A DNA stretch of 33,013 bases, taken from positions 1 through 33,013 of the IMG/VR virus record IMGVR_UViG_3300042865_000822. One strand, 5' to 3'. Position 1 is the first letter of the stretch, and each line of letters starts with the position of its first letter. This document shows positions 14,701 through 22,924 of the stretch, one piece after another. The notes below the pieces were generated by a model. The model did not search any database, was not told the origin of the DNA, and worked only from the letters and a program-made list of their open reading frames with translations. This DNA comes from a virus. The position numbers were made by a program, and so were the translations under genes.

Positions 14701-15053
14701 TGGAATTTTTTATAAAACAAAATAGTAACCTACCCATTTTAAAAATGGATGTAATTAGAGACGGAAGAACCGACTCATGGAAAGAATTTTATTCTGTTTT
14801 AGATAACGCGAATATCCGTTTTTCTATGAAAAGTGAAGACAACGGAATTCAAAAAATATTTATGCAACCGGCTTATTTAACAGAAAAAAATAGAACAAAT
14901 CCTGATTCAGATAGAGAATATTATATCTATTACAAATGGTCTGCAAGAGACACAAATAAAAAAGGAAGATTCATCGGAGAATTTTCAATTATATTAGAAA
15001 ACGGAGAGTTGATCGCACCAATAGTTTCAAATTTATATATCAACATTATTTGA
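14700..15053 (+). CDS. BppU-N-like baseplate/fibre protein
   Basis: 117 aa. The opening FFIKQNSNLPILKMDVIRDG followed by a central NIRFSMKSEDNG resembles the N-terminal beta-sandwich of BppU-type upper-baseplate proteins. In lactococcal phages that domain ties receptor-binding proteins to the baseplate. The protein ends with strands GRFIGEFSIILENGELIAPI. It is translationally coupled to the fibre upstream (one-base overlap). The gene stops at TGA, one of few non-TAA stops here. I read it as an adaptor or decorating protein; the family match is by pattern and moderate. Confidence 0.5.
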   Translation: MEFFIKQNSNLPILKMDVIRDGRTDSWKEFYSVLDNANIRFSMKSEDNGIQKIFMQPAYLTEKNRTNPDSDREYYIYYKWSARDTNKKGRFIGEFSIILENGELIAPIVSNLYINII

Positions 15054-15072
15054 CATTTCACCATTTAACCAT

Positions 15073-15079
15073 TATTTAT
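15073..15079 (+). promoter_or_regulatory. TATTTAT motif before DNA polymerase
   Basis: 62 nt before ATG 15142, leaving the longest leader in the window. That leader holds the hairpin at 15093-15110. Confidence 0.5.
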
Positions 15080-15092
15080 TAAGAAAGGGAAA

Positions 15093-15110
15093 TCACAATA
15101 TTTTTTGTGA
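15093..15110 (+). promoter_or_regulatory. Leader hairpin of the DNA polymerase gene
   Basis: TCACAA/TTGTGA, a perfect 6-bp stem with 6-nt loop TATTTT, 31 nt before the polymerase ATG. There is no T-run after it, so it is not a terminator. In T4 and RB69, gp43 represses its own translation by binding a leader hairpin; a similar role here is inference. Confidence 0.4.
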
Positions 15111-15141
15111 GTATAATAACCCAAATTTAAAAAATACAAAT

Positions 15142-18042
15142 ATGGTTCCACAAGAAGAAATTGAACGCTTTTTACATGGCGAAGACGAAGAAAAATATAT
15201 CGTAGCTTTAGAATACGATTACAAATCAGATAAAATATTTAAAGTAATACAAGACCCAATCAAAGGTAAACTTTTGAGAATGGATACATTTATTCCGTTT
15301 GCGTGGGTTGGCGACCTTAGAAGTAAAAACTTTTACAAAGGTAATAAAGACTTTCAAAAAAAGGCGATGTCTGAAAACGGGATCATCATAGAAAAATTAG
15401 AAGATCACGGTGATGAAAGATTAAAAAACGGATTAACGTTCTTGGTTAAAACAACAAAATCATATTCAAATCTTGTAAACTTTTTTAAAGGTGGTGGGTT
15501 AGATCCGTGGGGTAGAGATAATTCTGATTCTATTACAATACTATCTCCCGTAGAACAATACTTAATCCAAAAAAGTAAAAGGTTATTCAAAGGGTTTGAT
15601 GAATACGACGAAATCCACAGGTTTGTATTTGATATCGAGACCACAGGTTTAGATCCCAAGACAAGTAAAATGTTCTTGATTGGAATGAAAGACAACCGTG
15701 GATTTCTAAAATTATTATCGGCACAAAACGAAGATGAAGAACGACAAATGATTATTGAGTTCTTTAAAACTATAGACGAATTAAAACCTTCTCTTATTGG
15801 TGGGTATAACTCAGCGTTCTTTGACTTTCCGTTTATTTTAAAACGTGCGGAGATTTTAAAATTAAACATTAAAAAAATATCCAAAACTTTAAACCCCGAC
15901 TACTCATTAAAACAAAAAGACGGAATTTTAAAGTTGGCAAATGAGATGGAGCCATATGTACAAACACAAATGTGGGGTTATAACATTGTGGACATTGCAC
16001 ATGCGGTTCGTAGAGCACAAGCAATCAACTCTGACATTAAAAGTTGGTCTTTGAAGTATATTACCAAATTTATTGAGGCGGAAAAAGAAAATCGTGTTTA
16101 TGTTGAGGGAGATAAAATCGGAAAGATTTATTTTGACAATGAGGACTATTGGATGAATAAAGAAAATGGTAACTATAAAAAGATAGGGATCAACGAAAAA
16201 ATAGATGAAGTTTGTTCAAGAAGAACTGACGTATATGTGAAAACTAATGGTTCAAAAATTATTGAGGACTACCTTGATGATGACCTTTATGAGACTATGG
16301 TTGTTGACGAACAGTTCAACCAAGCAAACTTTTTACTTTCTAAATTGGTACCAACCACCTATGAACGACTCTCAACGATGGGTACCGCAACATTATGGAA
16401 AATGATTATGTGTGCATGGTCTTATAAAAACAATTTAGCATTACCTAAGAAAAAAGAAAAAAGAAAGTTTACAGGAGGACTTTCTCGTTTAGTACAGGTT
16501 GGGTATTCAAGAAAGGTATTAAAACTTGACTACTCATCTCTTTATCCTTCTATTCAATTAGTTCACGACGTATTCCCATCTTGTGATGTAACAGGAGCGA
16601 TGAAAAGTATGTTAAAGTACTTTAGAGATACTCGTATAAAATATAAAAATTTAGCAAGTGAATTTAAAAAAACGGATCCGAAACTTTCAGTCTCATATGA
16701 CAGAAAACAATTACCAATCAAAATCTTTATCAACGCATTCTTTGGATCTCTCTCAGCGCCTCATGTATTTCCATGGGGAGACATTGACATGGGAGAACAG
16801 ATTACGTGCACAGGAAGACAGTATTTACGACAGATGATTATGTATTTCATGAGTAGAGGGTATGTTCCTTTGGTTATGGATACGGACGGTGTCAACTTTG
16901 AGACTCCTGTAGATAGAGAAAACTATACCTACATAGGTAAAGGACTTAACGGGTTAGTTAAGGAGGGTGAAATCTACGTAGGTGCTGAAGCCGATGTTGC
17001 AGAATATAATGATCTATTTATGAGAAACGAAATGGGTCTTGATATTGATGGTGTATGGCCCGCAACCATTAACGTGGCTCGTAAAAACTACGCACTTCTA
17101 ACAGATAAAGGTAAAGTTAAACTTACGGGTAACTCAATTAAATCTAAAAAACTTCAAACATATGTTGCTGAATTTTTAGATAAAGGTTTAAGAATGTTAC
17201 TTGATGGTAAAGGTGGTGAGTTTTTAGATTTTTATTATGAGTATGTAAGTAAAATTTACAATAAAGAAATACCTTTAGCAAAAATGGCAAACAAGGCTCG
17301 TGTTAAACAATCAATTGACGACTATAAAGTTCACATAACAAAAACGACAAAGGCTGGAAGTTTAATGTCTCGTCAAGCACATATGGAACTTTTAATGAAT
17401 GCTGGTAAAAATCCAGGTTTAGGCGACACTATCTATTACGTTAATAACGGTGAAAAAAAATCACACGGAGACGTTCAAAAGAAAACTACTAAAATGACTA
17501 AAAAACAAATAGAAGAATATACAAAAATTCACGGAGCAGTTCCTCCTGAAATGTTATCAAAAACTGAAGTTATTTTAAATTGTTATTTGATTGATGAAAA
17601 GGAGATTGAGAATAACCCTGATTTATTAGGTGATTATAACGTGTTAAGATCATTGGCAGCATTTAATAAAAGAATTGAACCATTACTTGTGGTGTATAGT
17701 CCCGACATTAGAAAAGATATTTTAATTGAAGACCCTAAAGACCAACCAATTTTTACCAAGTCACAAACAGAGTTAGGTAGAGGATACCCAATGAAAGAGA
17801 AGGACCAAGATAATTTAGATGAGGTCTTAACTTTATCTGATATGGAGATTGTATTTTGGCAAACTGTAGGTATCGATCCGTACTATATGTATATTGACAA
17901 TACTTTGGACCTTGTTGATAAAAGTAGAGTCGATAACAATAGAAAATTAATGTTAGAAAATAAAGTTAAAAAATCGGTTGATACTGATGACCTTTATGAA
18001 TTTGATGAGGATGGGGATTTAATGTCCTTAGTTTTTGACTAA
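15142..18042 (+). CDS. Family B DNA polymerase with 3'-5' exonuclease (gp43-like)
   Basis: 966 aa, full length (T4 gp43 is about 900). It copies phage DNA at the replication fork. Exo I is FDIETTGLDP with D164 and E166; Exo II is GGYNSAFFDF with N223 and D228, so proofreading should be active. Polymerase motif A is LDYSSLYPS with D463, motif B KIFINAFFGS with K527 and N531, and motif C VMDTDGVNF with D580 and D582; both catalytic aspartates are present. Motif B has Phe where Tyr is usual. The C-terminal ~70 residues are acidic, which would suit clamp contact. It is placed after the fibre block and faces a leftward structural operon, away from any other replication gene seen here. Confidence 0.95.
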   Translation: MVPQEEIERFLHGEDEEKYIVALEYDYKSDKIFKVIQDPIKGKLLRMDTFIPFAWVGDLRSKNFYKGNKDFQKKAMSENGIIIEKLEDHGDERLKNGLTFLVKTTKSYSNLVNFFKGGGLDPWGRDNSDSITILSPVEQYLIQKSKRLFKGFDEYDEIHRFVFDIETTGLDPKTSKMFLIGMKDNRGFLKLLSAQNEDEERQMIIEFFKTIDELKPSLIGGYNSAFFDFPFILKRAEILKLNIKKISKTLNPDYSLKQKDGILKLANEMEPYVQTQMWGYNIVDIAHAVRRAQAINSDIKSWSLKYITKFIEAEKENRVYVEGDKIGKIYFDNEDYWMNKENGNYKKIGINEKIDEVCSRRTDVYVKTNGSKIIEDYLDDDLYETMVVDEQFNQANFLLSKLVPTTYERLSTMGTATLWKMIMCAWSYKNNLALPKKKEKRKFTGGLSRLVQVGYSRKVLKLDYSSLYPSIQLVHDVFPSCDVTGAMKSMLKYFRDTRIKYKNLASEFKKTDPKLSVSYDRKQLPIKIFINAFFGSLSAPHVFPWGDIDMGEQITCTGRQYLRQMIMYFMSRGYVPLVMDTDGVNFETPVDRENYTYIGKGLNGLVKEGEIYVGAEADVAEYNDLFMRNEMGLDIDGVWPATINVARKNYALLTDKGKVKLTGNSIKSKKLQTYVAEFLDKGLRMLLDGKGGEFLDFYYEYVSKIYNKEIPLAKMANKARVKQSIDDYKVHITKTTKAGSLMSRQAHMELLMNAGKNPGLGDTIYYVNNGEKKSHGDVQKKTTKMTKKQIEEYTKIHGAVPPEMLSKTEVILNCYLIDEKEIENNPDLLGDYNVLRSLAAFNKRIEPLLVVYSPDIRKDILIEDPKDQPIFTKSQTELGRGYPMKEKDQDNLDEVLTLSDMEIVFWQTVGIDPYYMYIDNTLDLVDKSRVDNNRKLMLENKVKKSVDTDDLYEFDEDGDLMSLVFD

Positions 18043-18114
18043 GGGTTCTTTAGTCCGTCTGAAGATAGTATGTACCAAAAAGATCCTATTTTTTTAAATT
18101 CGACGCACGAACCT

Positions 18115-18333
18115 TTAATTAATTCTAACAATTACGTCAGTTAATGATTTTATAACAACATGATCGGTAGTATCACCATTTAAAAATATTTCACAACTTT
18201 CAATTCCTTTAACAACGATAACATATTCACCATTTGTTTCATAATAAGAATTTGTGACAATCGCCGATTCAGATGTCTCAATGACATTACCATTTATAAT
18301 CCTTTTTGATGGGATTGATCTAAAAATAGCCAT
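18115..18333 (-). CDS. Small beta-rich phage protein, 72 aa
   Basis: 72 aa, almost entirely beta by pattern: IINGNVIETSESAIVTNSYY, EYVIVVKGIESCEIFLNG, then DHVVIKSLTDVIVRIN. The size and strand pattern fit a small decorating, joining or fibre-like unit. It begins 4 nt after the stop of the neck-like gene and lacks its own promoter motif, so it is expressed with that gene. The 72-bp convergent gap to the polymerase stop shows only a weak hairpin and no clear terminator. The function is unknown. Confidence 0.65.
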   Translation of the reverse strand: MAIFRSIPSKRIINGNVIETSESAIVTNSYYETNGEYVIVVKGIESCEIFLNGDTTDHVVIKSLTDVIVRIN

Positions 18334-18337
18334 AATA

Positions 18338-19456
18338 TTAAATTACGTTTATTGGGTAATTAAATGGTCTATATTTTAGGGCCTTATTCATATTTTCAGC
18401 CATTGCGCCTTTTATCTCCCACTGTTTTTCAGGTCTTAATCTTTCAAGTCGAGTTTTTAGTTCTTCCCAAAGTATTGATTTTTCGTCTTTCGCTTCTGAT
18501 TGTAACGTAGAGTACTCTAAAGTCAATTCACTATCAGGTGTTTTTAAATTACCACTAAATTTACCTCTAACCCTTGCTAAAGTTTCTTTACAATATGCTG
18601 TAAACCATCTTCTTACCCATGTTTGTGCGGGAGAATTTAATTCGTCCCACCTCGTTTCATCTATAGGTATATCGGAAGGTAATCTAACCACATCAGGATT
18701 TTTTGCCAAACAATCATCCCTATCAAATGTATCATAATACCAATACCAAACTCTATAATCGTTTCTTCTCATATTACCAAAATCAAATTTACCACCAGGA
18801 ACATTATATAAATGTATTGCCTTTTTTCCTTCGGGTAACGCGGTTATTCTATAAGTTAAATCACCTGTAATAATTCTTCTTTTTAATTGTATGTCAGCCA
18901 TTCTCAAAAGAATATCAAATGCTGGTGTTATAAAATAGTTTCCTGTGGTACCCATTTGTGAAAATCCAGCACCACCACCAAGACCAATACCTCCGAATCC
19001 ACCAAATCCACCCATAAATGGATCAAAATATGCAGCATCCAATTCAGAACGAGCAAACCAAAGTAATTCATTAACCTCTCTACCTGCCGGTATCTCATAA
19101 ATTTGTTGATGCGGAACTAAGTCTATATAATCTTTTTGAAGTACGTAATCGCCCCCAGCCTGTAAACCAACAATTTTTGAGTATGCGTAAGTGTATTGTG
19201 TTTCCCAATCTAAACTTCTAGTTGTAAATGCTTTAGTTAAAGATTGTTCATCAAGGTTTAACCCGTACAATGCCGACCATTGGGTCTCAATTAACCAATC
19301 ATTAACGTGTTGAGAATAATCTTGAATGGATAACTCTAAAAGAGAGTCCATCATTTCATCTTCTAACTCAACACCTCTTAAAGGTGCACCTAAAAGATTT
19401 CTAATTCTTTTATAAAGTTTACTTCTATGTGGTTCTGAAATAATTGATGTTGACAT
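18338..19456 (-). CDS. Neck / head-completion protein candidate (gp13-like)
   Basis: 372 aa. The N-terminal 60 residues (LYKRIRNLLGAPLRGVELED, then MMDSLLELSIQDYSQHVNDW) look like the helical domain of head-tail connector proteins of the T4 gp13 type. T4 gp13 is about 310 aa. A glycine loop (FGGFGGIGLGGGAGF) lies near residues 150-165 and probably inserts between strands. The C-terminal half is helical and tryptophan-rich (AQTWVRRWFTAYCKETLARV). It has its own TATTTAT motif 15 nt upstream, and gp14- and gp15-like genes lie 4 kb away on the other strand, which supports a neck role. The assignment is by pattern and context only. Confidence 0.45.
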   Translation of the reverse strand: MSTSIISEPHRSKLYKRIRNLLGAPLRGVELEDEMMDSLLELSIQDYSQHVNDWLIETQWSALYGLNLDEQSLTKAFTTRSLDWETQYTYAYSKIVGLQAGGDYVLQKDYIDLVPHQQIYEIPAGREVNELLWFARSELDAAYFDPFMGGFGGFGGIGLGGGAGFSQMGTTGNYFITPAFDILLRMADIQLKRRIITGDLTYRITALPEGKKAIHLYNVPGGKFDFGNMRRNDYRVWYWYYDTFDRDDCLAKNPDVVRLPSDIPIDETRWDELNSPAQTWVRRWFTAYCKETLARVRGKFSGNLKTPDSELTLEYSTLQSEAKDEKSILWEELKTRLERLRPEKQWEIKGAMAENMNKALKYRPFNYPINVI

Positions 19457-19471
19457 AAGAATATTTTATAT

Positions 19472-19478
19472 ATAAATA
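19472..19478 (-). promoter_or_regulatory. TATTTAT motif before neck-like gene
   Basis: TATTTAT on the minus strand 15 nt before ATG 19456. The 17 bases TATTTATATATAAAATA are identical to those starting at 32375 on the plus strand. Confidence 0.6.
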
Positions 19479-19483
19479 TCTTA

Positions 19484-20572
19484 TTATTCTGCTTTATTTC
19501 TTTCTAATTGGGTTGTGTATAAATCAGTAACAAAATCCCAATTCACTACTTTCCAAAAATTATGAATATAACGGTCTCTTTCGTTTTTATATTTTAAATA
19601 ATATGCGTGTTCCCATAAGTCTAAACCTAATAAAGGATAAGATTTATTTTTTCCACTCATCATTAGTGGGTTATCTTGATTTGGTGTGGTTACAATTTTT
19701 AATCTATTTGTTTTTGTGAGTACCAACCAAACCCACCCAGATCCAAATCTTGATTTTGCCTCTTCTTCAAACTTTTCTTTAAATTTTTCATAAGAACCAA
19801 ATGTTGATTCTATTTTATATAAAAGAGGATTTTCTAGCTTTGTTTTTTTTGGTGTTAACATTTTCCAAAAAAGTGCGTGATTAAATGCTCCCCCGCCGTT
19901 GTTCCTAACTTTAGTGTTAAATTTAGATATACCGCTAACAATCTCTTCCAAGTCCAAATCTTTTCCTTTTATTTTTTCTAATTCACCGTTTAACTTATTA
20001 ACATAACCTTTATAGTGTTTGTTATAATGTGTTTTCATGGTCTCAGAGTCTATAAAATCTTCTAAATCATCGAACTCATAAGGTAACTTATCTATAGATA
20101 TCTTTTTAATTTCAGAAATTATTTCTTTATTTTTAAATGACTCAGTTTGTAAAATTGACTCTAATTTTAAAATTTGTTCTGCAAATGTTTTATATATTCT
20201 TGGCATTTCTTTTTTATTATTTTTTTCAAATTTTTTAACCAATTCGCCAGACTTTGCGTTTGCCTCGTCTTCGTTTTTACCACCAATATCTTTTCCTTTA
20301 CTTCTACCTAAGACGGTTCTTTGGTGTTCATGGGTCCATTCATGAGCAACTGTTCTCAATATGTCCCTATTCAATCGGTCCTTGATGTATATTTTTAATC
20401 GGTGATTATTTGTCCTACTACCCGTAGTCATTGTACCTGTTCTTTTATTCATGAACTGTACTTTTAAATCTTCTTCTAAAGGTAATTCTTTTTCTAAAAA
20501 ATTAATAAAACTTGTGATTAATTTTTCTTGTTCTTTAGATATATCATATGGATAAATTATTTCAGTATTCAT
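19484..20572 (-). CDS. Zinc metalloprotease fused to Mn-type superoxide dismutase
   Basis: 362 aa in one uninterrupted frame. Residues 1-115 hold a metalloprotease with H77-E-W-T-H81 (TVAHEWTHEHQ) and a downstream NEDEANA (E101/E103) as likely third zinc ligand, like the HExxH...NE..A proteins of T4-type phages. Residues about 155-352 are a full-length Fe/Mn superoxide dismutase. Metal ligands are H182 (THYNKHYKGYV), H232 (GGGAFNHALFW), D318 and H322 (GLDLWEHAYY); FGSGWVWLV and FWKVVNWDF are also present. The outer-sphere Gln is in the Mn position (Q299, NQDNPLM), while the Fe-type position is Gly. It should turn superoxide into O2 and H2O2. A lysine-rich helical linker joins the halves. It has its own promoter motif inside the helicase 3' end and lies beside the neck-like gene. 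Confidence 0.9.
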   Translation of the reverse strand: MNTEIIYPYDISKEQEKLITSFINFLEKELPLEEDLKVQFMNKRTGTMTTGSRTNNHRLKIYIKDRLNRDILRTVAHEWTHEHQRTVLGRSKGKDIGGKNEDEANAKSGELVKKFEKNNKKEMPRIYKTFAEQILKLESILQTESFKNKEIISEIKKISIDKLPYEFDDLEDFIDSETMKTHYNKHYKGYVNKLNGELEKIKGKDLDLEEIVSGISKFNTKVRNNGGGAFNHALFWKMLTPKKTKLENPLLYKIESTFGSYEKFKEKFEEEAKSRFGSGWVWLVLTKTNRLKIVTTPNQDNPLMMSGKNKSYPLLGLDLWEHAYYLKYKNERDRYIHNFWKVVNWDFVTDLYTTQLERNKAE

Positions 20573-20577
20573 GTAAT

Positions 20578-20584
20578 ATAAATA
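20578..20584 (-). promoter_or_regulatory. TATTTAT motif before protease-SOD gene
   Basis: TATTTAT on the minus strand 5 nt before ATG 20572, abutting the helicase stop codon (20585-20587). Confidence 0.5.
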
Positions 20585-22348
20585 TCACCTCTTATGAGAA
20601 ATTAAATTTAACATTTCTTCAATTGTCGATGCATCTTCCATCATGTCATCACCCATAACAGTTGATATGATTTTTTTCTTTCTATTTAGTATGTCATATA
20701 TTACCCCTTCTATTGTGTTTTCAAATAATGGGTAATATACTGACGTTGAATTTTTTTGACCTATTCTATGTGATCTATCTTCTGCTTGTGCGTGTTCTGC
20801 AGGAACAAAAGATAAATCATTCATGATTACAGCTTCTGCGGAGGTTAAAGTAATACCGACACCTGCAGCCTTTAAATTACCAACAAATACTTTTATTTTA
20901 TCATTTTCTTGAAAATCATCCACCGCTTTTTGTCGATGAGGTTTTGAACAAGACCCGTCTAAATAAACCGCCTGTTTTCCAAAATGTTCATAAATGGTTC
21001 GTAAGGTGTCTGTAAAATTTGTAAATATGATTACTTTTTTTCCTTGTTCAATAATGTTTTCTGCTAACTCAATTGTATTTTTAACTTTTTCTTCGGCAAT
21101 CACTTTTCTTACTTTCATTAATTTACCAAACTGAATGGTTAAAGATGAAGACTCTTCTGAATTATTATCATACCAATTAAAGTATTCACCCATAAGTTCT
21201 TCATAATCTTTTGACTTCAATCTTAAATAAACGGGGGTAATAATTTTATCCGGCAAATCTAACACATCTTCTTTTAATCTTCTTAAAATGTGCGTTTGAG
21301 TTCTTTCTCTTAACTCGTCTAAGTTAGACGCTCCCGTTACATTCCACACTTTTCTTTTTCCAACACTAAATTGAAAACCGTTACAGTATCTTTTTGCATA
21401 GGCCATCCAATTTGCTGCAACAGGGCTTTCAACTAAACTTAAAAGATTGTAGTAGTTCATTGGTCTTGAGGTCATTGGGGTCCCTGTTAATAACCAAACA
21501 CGATCTACTTTATCACAAATATCATTTACGATTTTTGTTCTTTGTGCTTGTGGATTTGAGATCATATGTGCCTCATCCATGATAACTAAATCAAAATTAG
21601 AATTTAAAATTATGGAGTCGTCTTTCTTTTTTGGGTCATGAAAGTTTTTTAATATATCGTAGTTGATAATAACAAAATCAGATTCAGTTGAAAATTTTTT
21701 ACCTTCCGAAATATAAACAGACCTATCAGAATAATTTTCAATTTCACGTTGCCAATTTATCTTTAATGATGCTGGACAAACAATTAATATTTTTTTTGCT
21801 CCCGTCTCTAATGCCGAAATAATTGTTGATGTTGTTTTACCAAGACCCATGTCATCGGCTAAAATAAACTTTTTGTTTCTTACAAGTTTTTCAATGGCTT
21901 CTTTTTGGTGATCCATCGGAGCCCTGTGATCATATTTTGAATATTCAATAACAACATTCTTTACCTCATTATCTTTAATGAGTGCAGATTTTGGAATCCA
22001 AAAATCATGTATAGTTTCGCCACTAAATATCTTACCCCAAATGTGATATGATTTATCTTTTTCAACTAATAACTTTTCAACATAAATTTCTGATGGTTCT
22101 TTAGTGTACATTTTATCTTCCATCATTTTTTTCCCAAAATATGAATCAAGTTTGACCCATTTTTTTGCCACCTTTGGTGTTCGTCCGTGAAAGTTAATTA
22201 TGTATTCTGCTTGAGATCTTGTTGGTGTAAATGATTTACTATTTTGTTTTTTGTGTTTTAAATTTAAAATATAGTTATTTGACCCAACATAATCATCTAA
22301 CATTTGAAGGGCCCTTGTTTCAGGGGTTTTTAAAATTAATTCTTCCAT
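20585..22348 (-). CDS. SNF2-family helicase/ATPase
   Basis: 587 aa from ATG 22348. An open frame reaches 22519, but that extension crosses the divergent promoters and the gp14-like gene and adds only hydrophobic residues. ATPase motifs: DDMGLGKTT (Walker A, 165-173), LIVCPASLKINW (Ia), MDEAH (257-261), LLTGTPMTSRP (III), and in lobe 2 VIIFTNF, AAGVGITLTSA and the SNF2 signature QAEDRSHRIGQ. The ~140-residue N-terminus may bind branched DNA. The layout resembles SMARCAL1-like annealing helicases, and in function perhaps T4 UvsW, which remodels forks and recombination intermediates. It ends in TGA. It sits upstream of the protease-SOD gene but has its own motif. Confidence 0.92.
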   Translation of the reverse strand: MEELILKTPETRALQMLDDYVGSNNYILNLKHKKQNSKSFTPTRSQAEYIINFHGRTPKVAKKWVKLDSYFGKKMMEDKMYTKEPSEIYVEKLLVEKDKSYHIWGKIFSGETIHDFWIPKSALIKDNEVKNVVIEYSKYDHRAPMDHQKEAIEKLVRNKKFILADDMGLGKTTSTIISALETGAKKILIVCPASLKINWQREIENYSDRSVYISEGKKFSTESDFVIINYDILKNFHDPKKKDDSIILNSNFDLVIMDEAHMISNPQAQRTKIVNDICDKVDRVWLLTGTPMTSRPMNYYNLLSLVESPVAANWMAYAKRYCNGFQFSVGKRKVWNVTGASNLDELRERTQTHILRRLKEDVLDLPDKIITPVYLRLKSKDYEELMGEYFNWYDNNSEESSSLTIQFGKLMKVRKVIAEEKVKNTIELAENIIEQGKKVIIFTNFTDTLRTIYEHFGKQAVYLDGSCSKPHRQKAVDDFQENDKIKVFVGNLKAAGVGITLTSAEAVIMNDLSFVPAEHAQAEDRSHRIGQKNSTSVYYPLFENTIEGVIYDILNRKKKIISTVMGDDMMEDASTIEEMLNLISHKR

Positions 22349-22354
22349 TATATT

Positions 22355-22361
22355 ATAAATA
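22355..22361 (-). promoter_or_regulatory. TATTTAT motif before SNF2 helicase
   Basis: TATTTAT on the minus strand 6 nt before ATG 22348. It supports this start over the longer frame and forms a divergent pair with 22396-22402. Confidence 0.5.
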
Positions 22362-22395
22362 AAAATAGTAAATAATATAAAAAAATCAATCAAAG

Positions 22396-22402
22396 TATTT
22401 AT
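22396..22402 (+). promoter_or_regulatory. TATTTAT motif before gp14-like gene
   Basis: Only 4 nt before ATG 22407, the shortest spacing seen. If it is a promoter, the transcript would be leaderless or nearly so. Confidence 0.5.
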
Positions 22403-22406
22403 TAAT

Positions 22407-22922
22407 ATGTCACAGAATAAAGTTCCAATTACAAGGTTAAATAAATTTTTCTCAGAGGAAGATTTTAATTTAGATATTTCTATGGGAATGGAATGGCAAA
22501 TTGGGGATATGAATTTCACTGTTGTTTTATATCGAGTAGATAGACAAAAAACAAATAATGATGATGTTTATGGAGAAGCATTAACAAATGGGATACAATT
22601 TTTAGCACCTATCGAATTAAGAGGTTTAGTTAAAATAGATTCACCAGCAAATTCAGACTATGGTTCGTCTAAATTATCACAAGTAGAGCCAGGAAATATG
22701 ACCTTTAGTGTTTATCAATCACATTTAGATCAATTTGCTGTAGAAATATCTTTAGGTGATTATTTAGCGTATTATGAAACAGAAGATAGAGTTAGGTACT
22801 ACACAGTAGTAAATGATGGTAGAGTTAATTCAGATTTGAAGCACTCTTATGGTGGATATAAAAAATATTATAGAACAATAATCGCAGCACCAACAACACA
22901 AGAAATTTTTGACGGAGTTTAA
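22407..22922 (+). CDS. Neck / head-tail connector candidate (gp14-like)
   Basis: 171 aa. The segment DDVYGEALTNGIQFLAPIEL resembles the 'YGE' strand region of T4-type gp14 neck proteins, which join the head portal to the tail; T4 gp14 is 256 aa, so this is short. The rest is beta-rich (MEWQIGDMNFTVVLYRVD, QFAVEISLGDYLAYYETEDR) with a C-terminal helix-free tail. It begins a rightward run in which gp15-like, sheath and tube genes follow, the T4 neck-tail order. It has its own TATTTAT motif and is 2 nt from the next gene. The alternative is a minor head-closure protein of unrelated family. Confidence 0.45.
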   Translation: MSQNKVPITRLNKFFSEEDFNLDISMGMEWQIGDMNFTVVLYRVDRQKTNNDDVYGEALTNGIQFLAPIELRGLVKIDSPANSDYGSSKLSQVEPGNMTFSVYQSHLDQFAVEISLGDYLAYYETEDRVRYYTVVNDGRVNSDLKHSYGGYKKYYRTIIAAPTTQEIFDGV

Positions 22923-22924
22923 TT

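Noticed and set aside
18037-18055. GACTAA/TTAGTC hairpin at the polymerase stop as a bidirectional terminator
   Set aside because: Six weak pairs and no T-run on either side.
22349-22519. Longer SNF2 helicase starting at 22519
   Set aside because: The extra 57 residues are hydrophobic shadow coding across the divergent promoters and the gp14-like gene; ATG 22348 has the promoter motif and a normal N-terminus.
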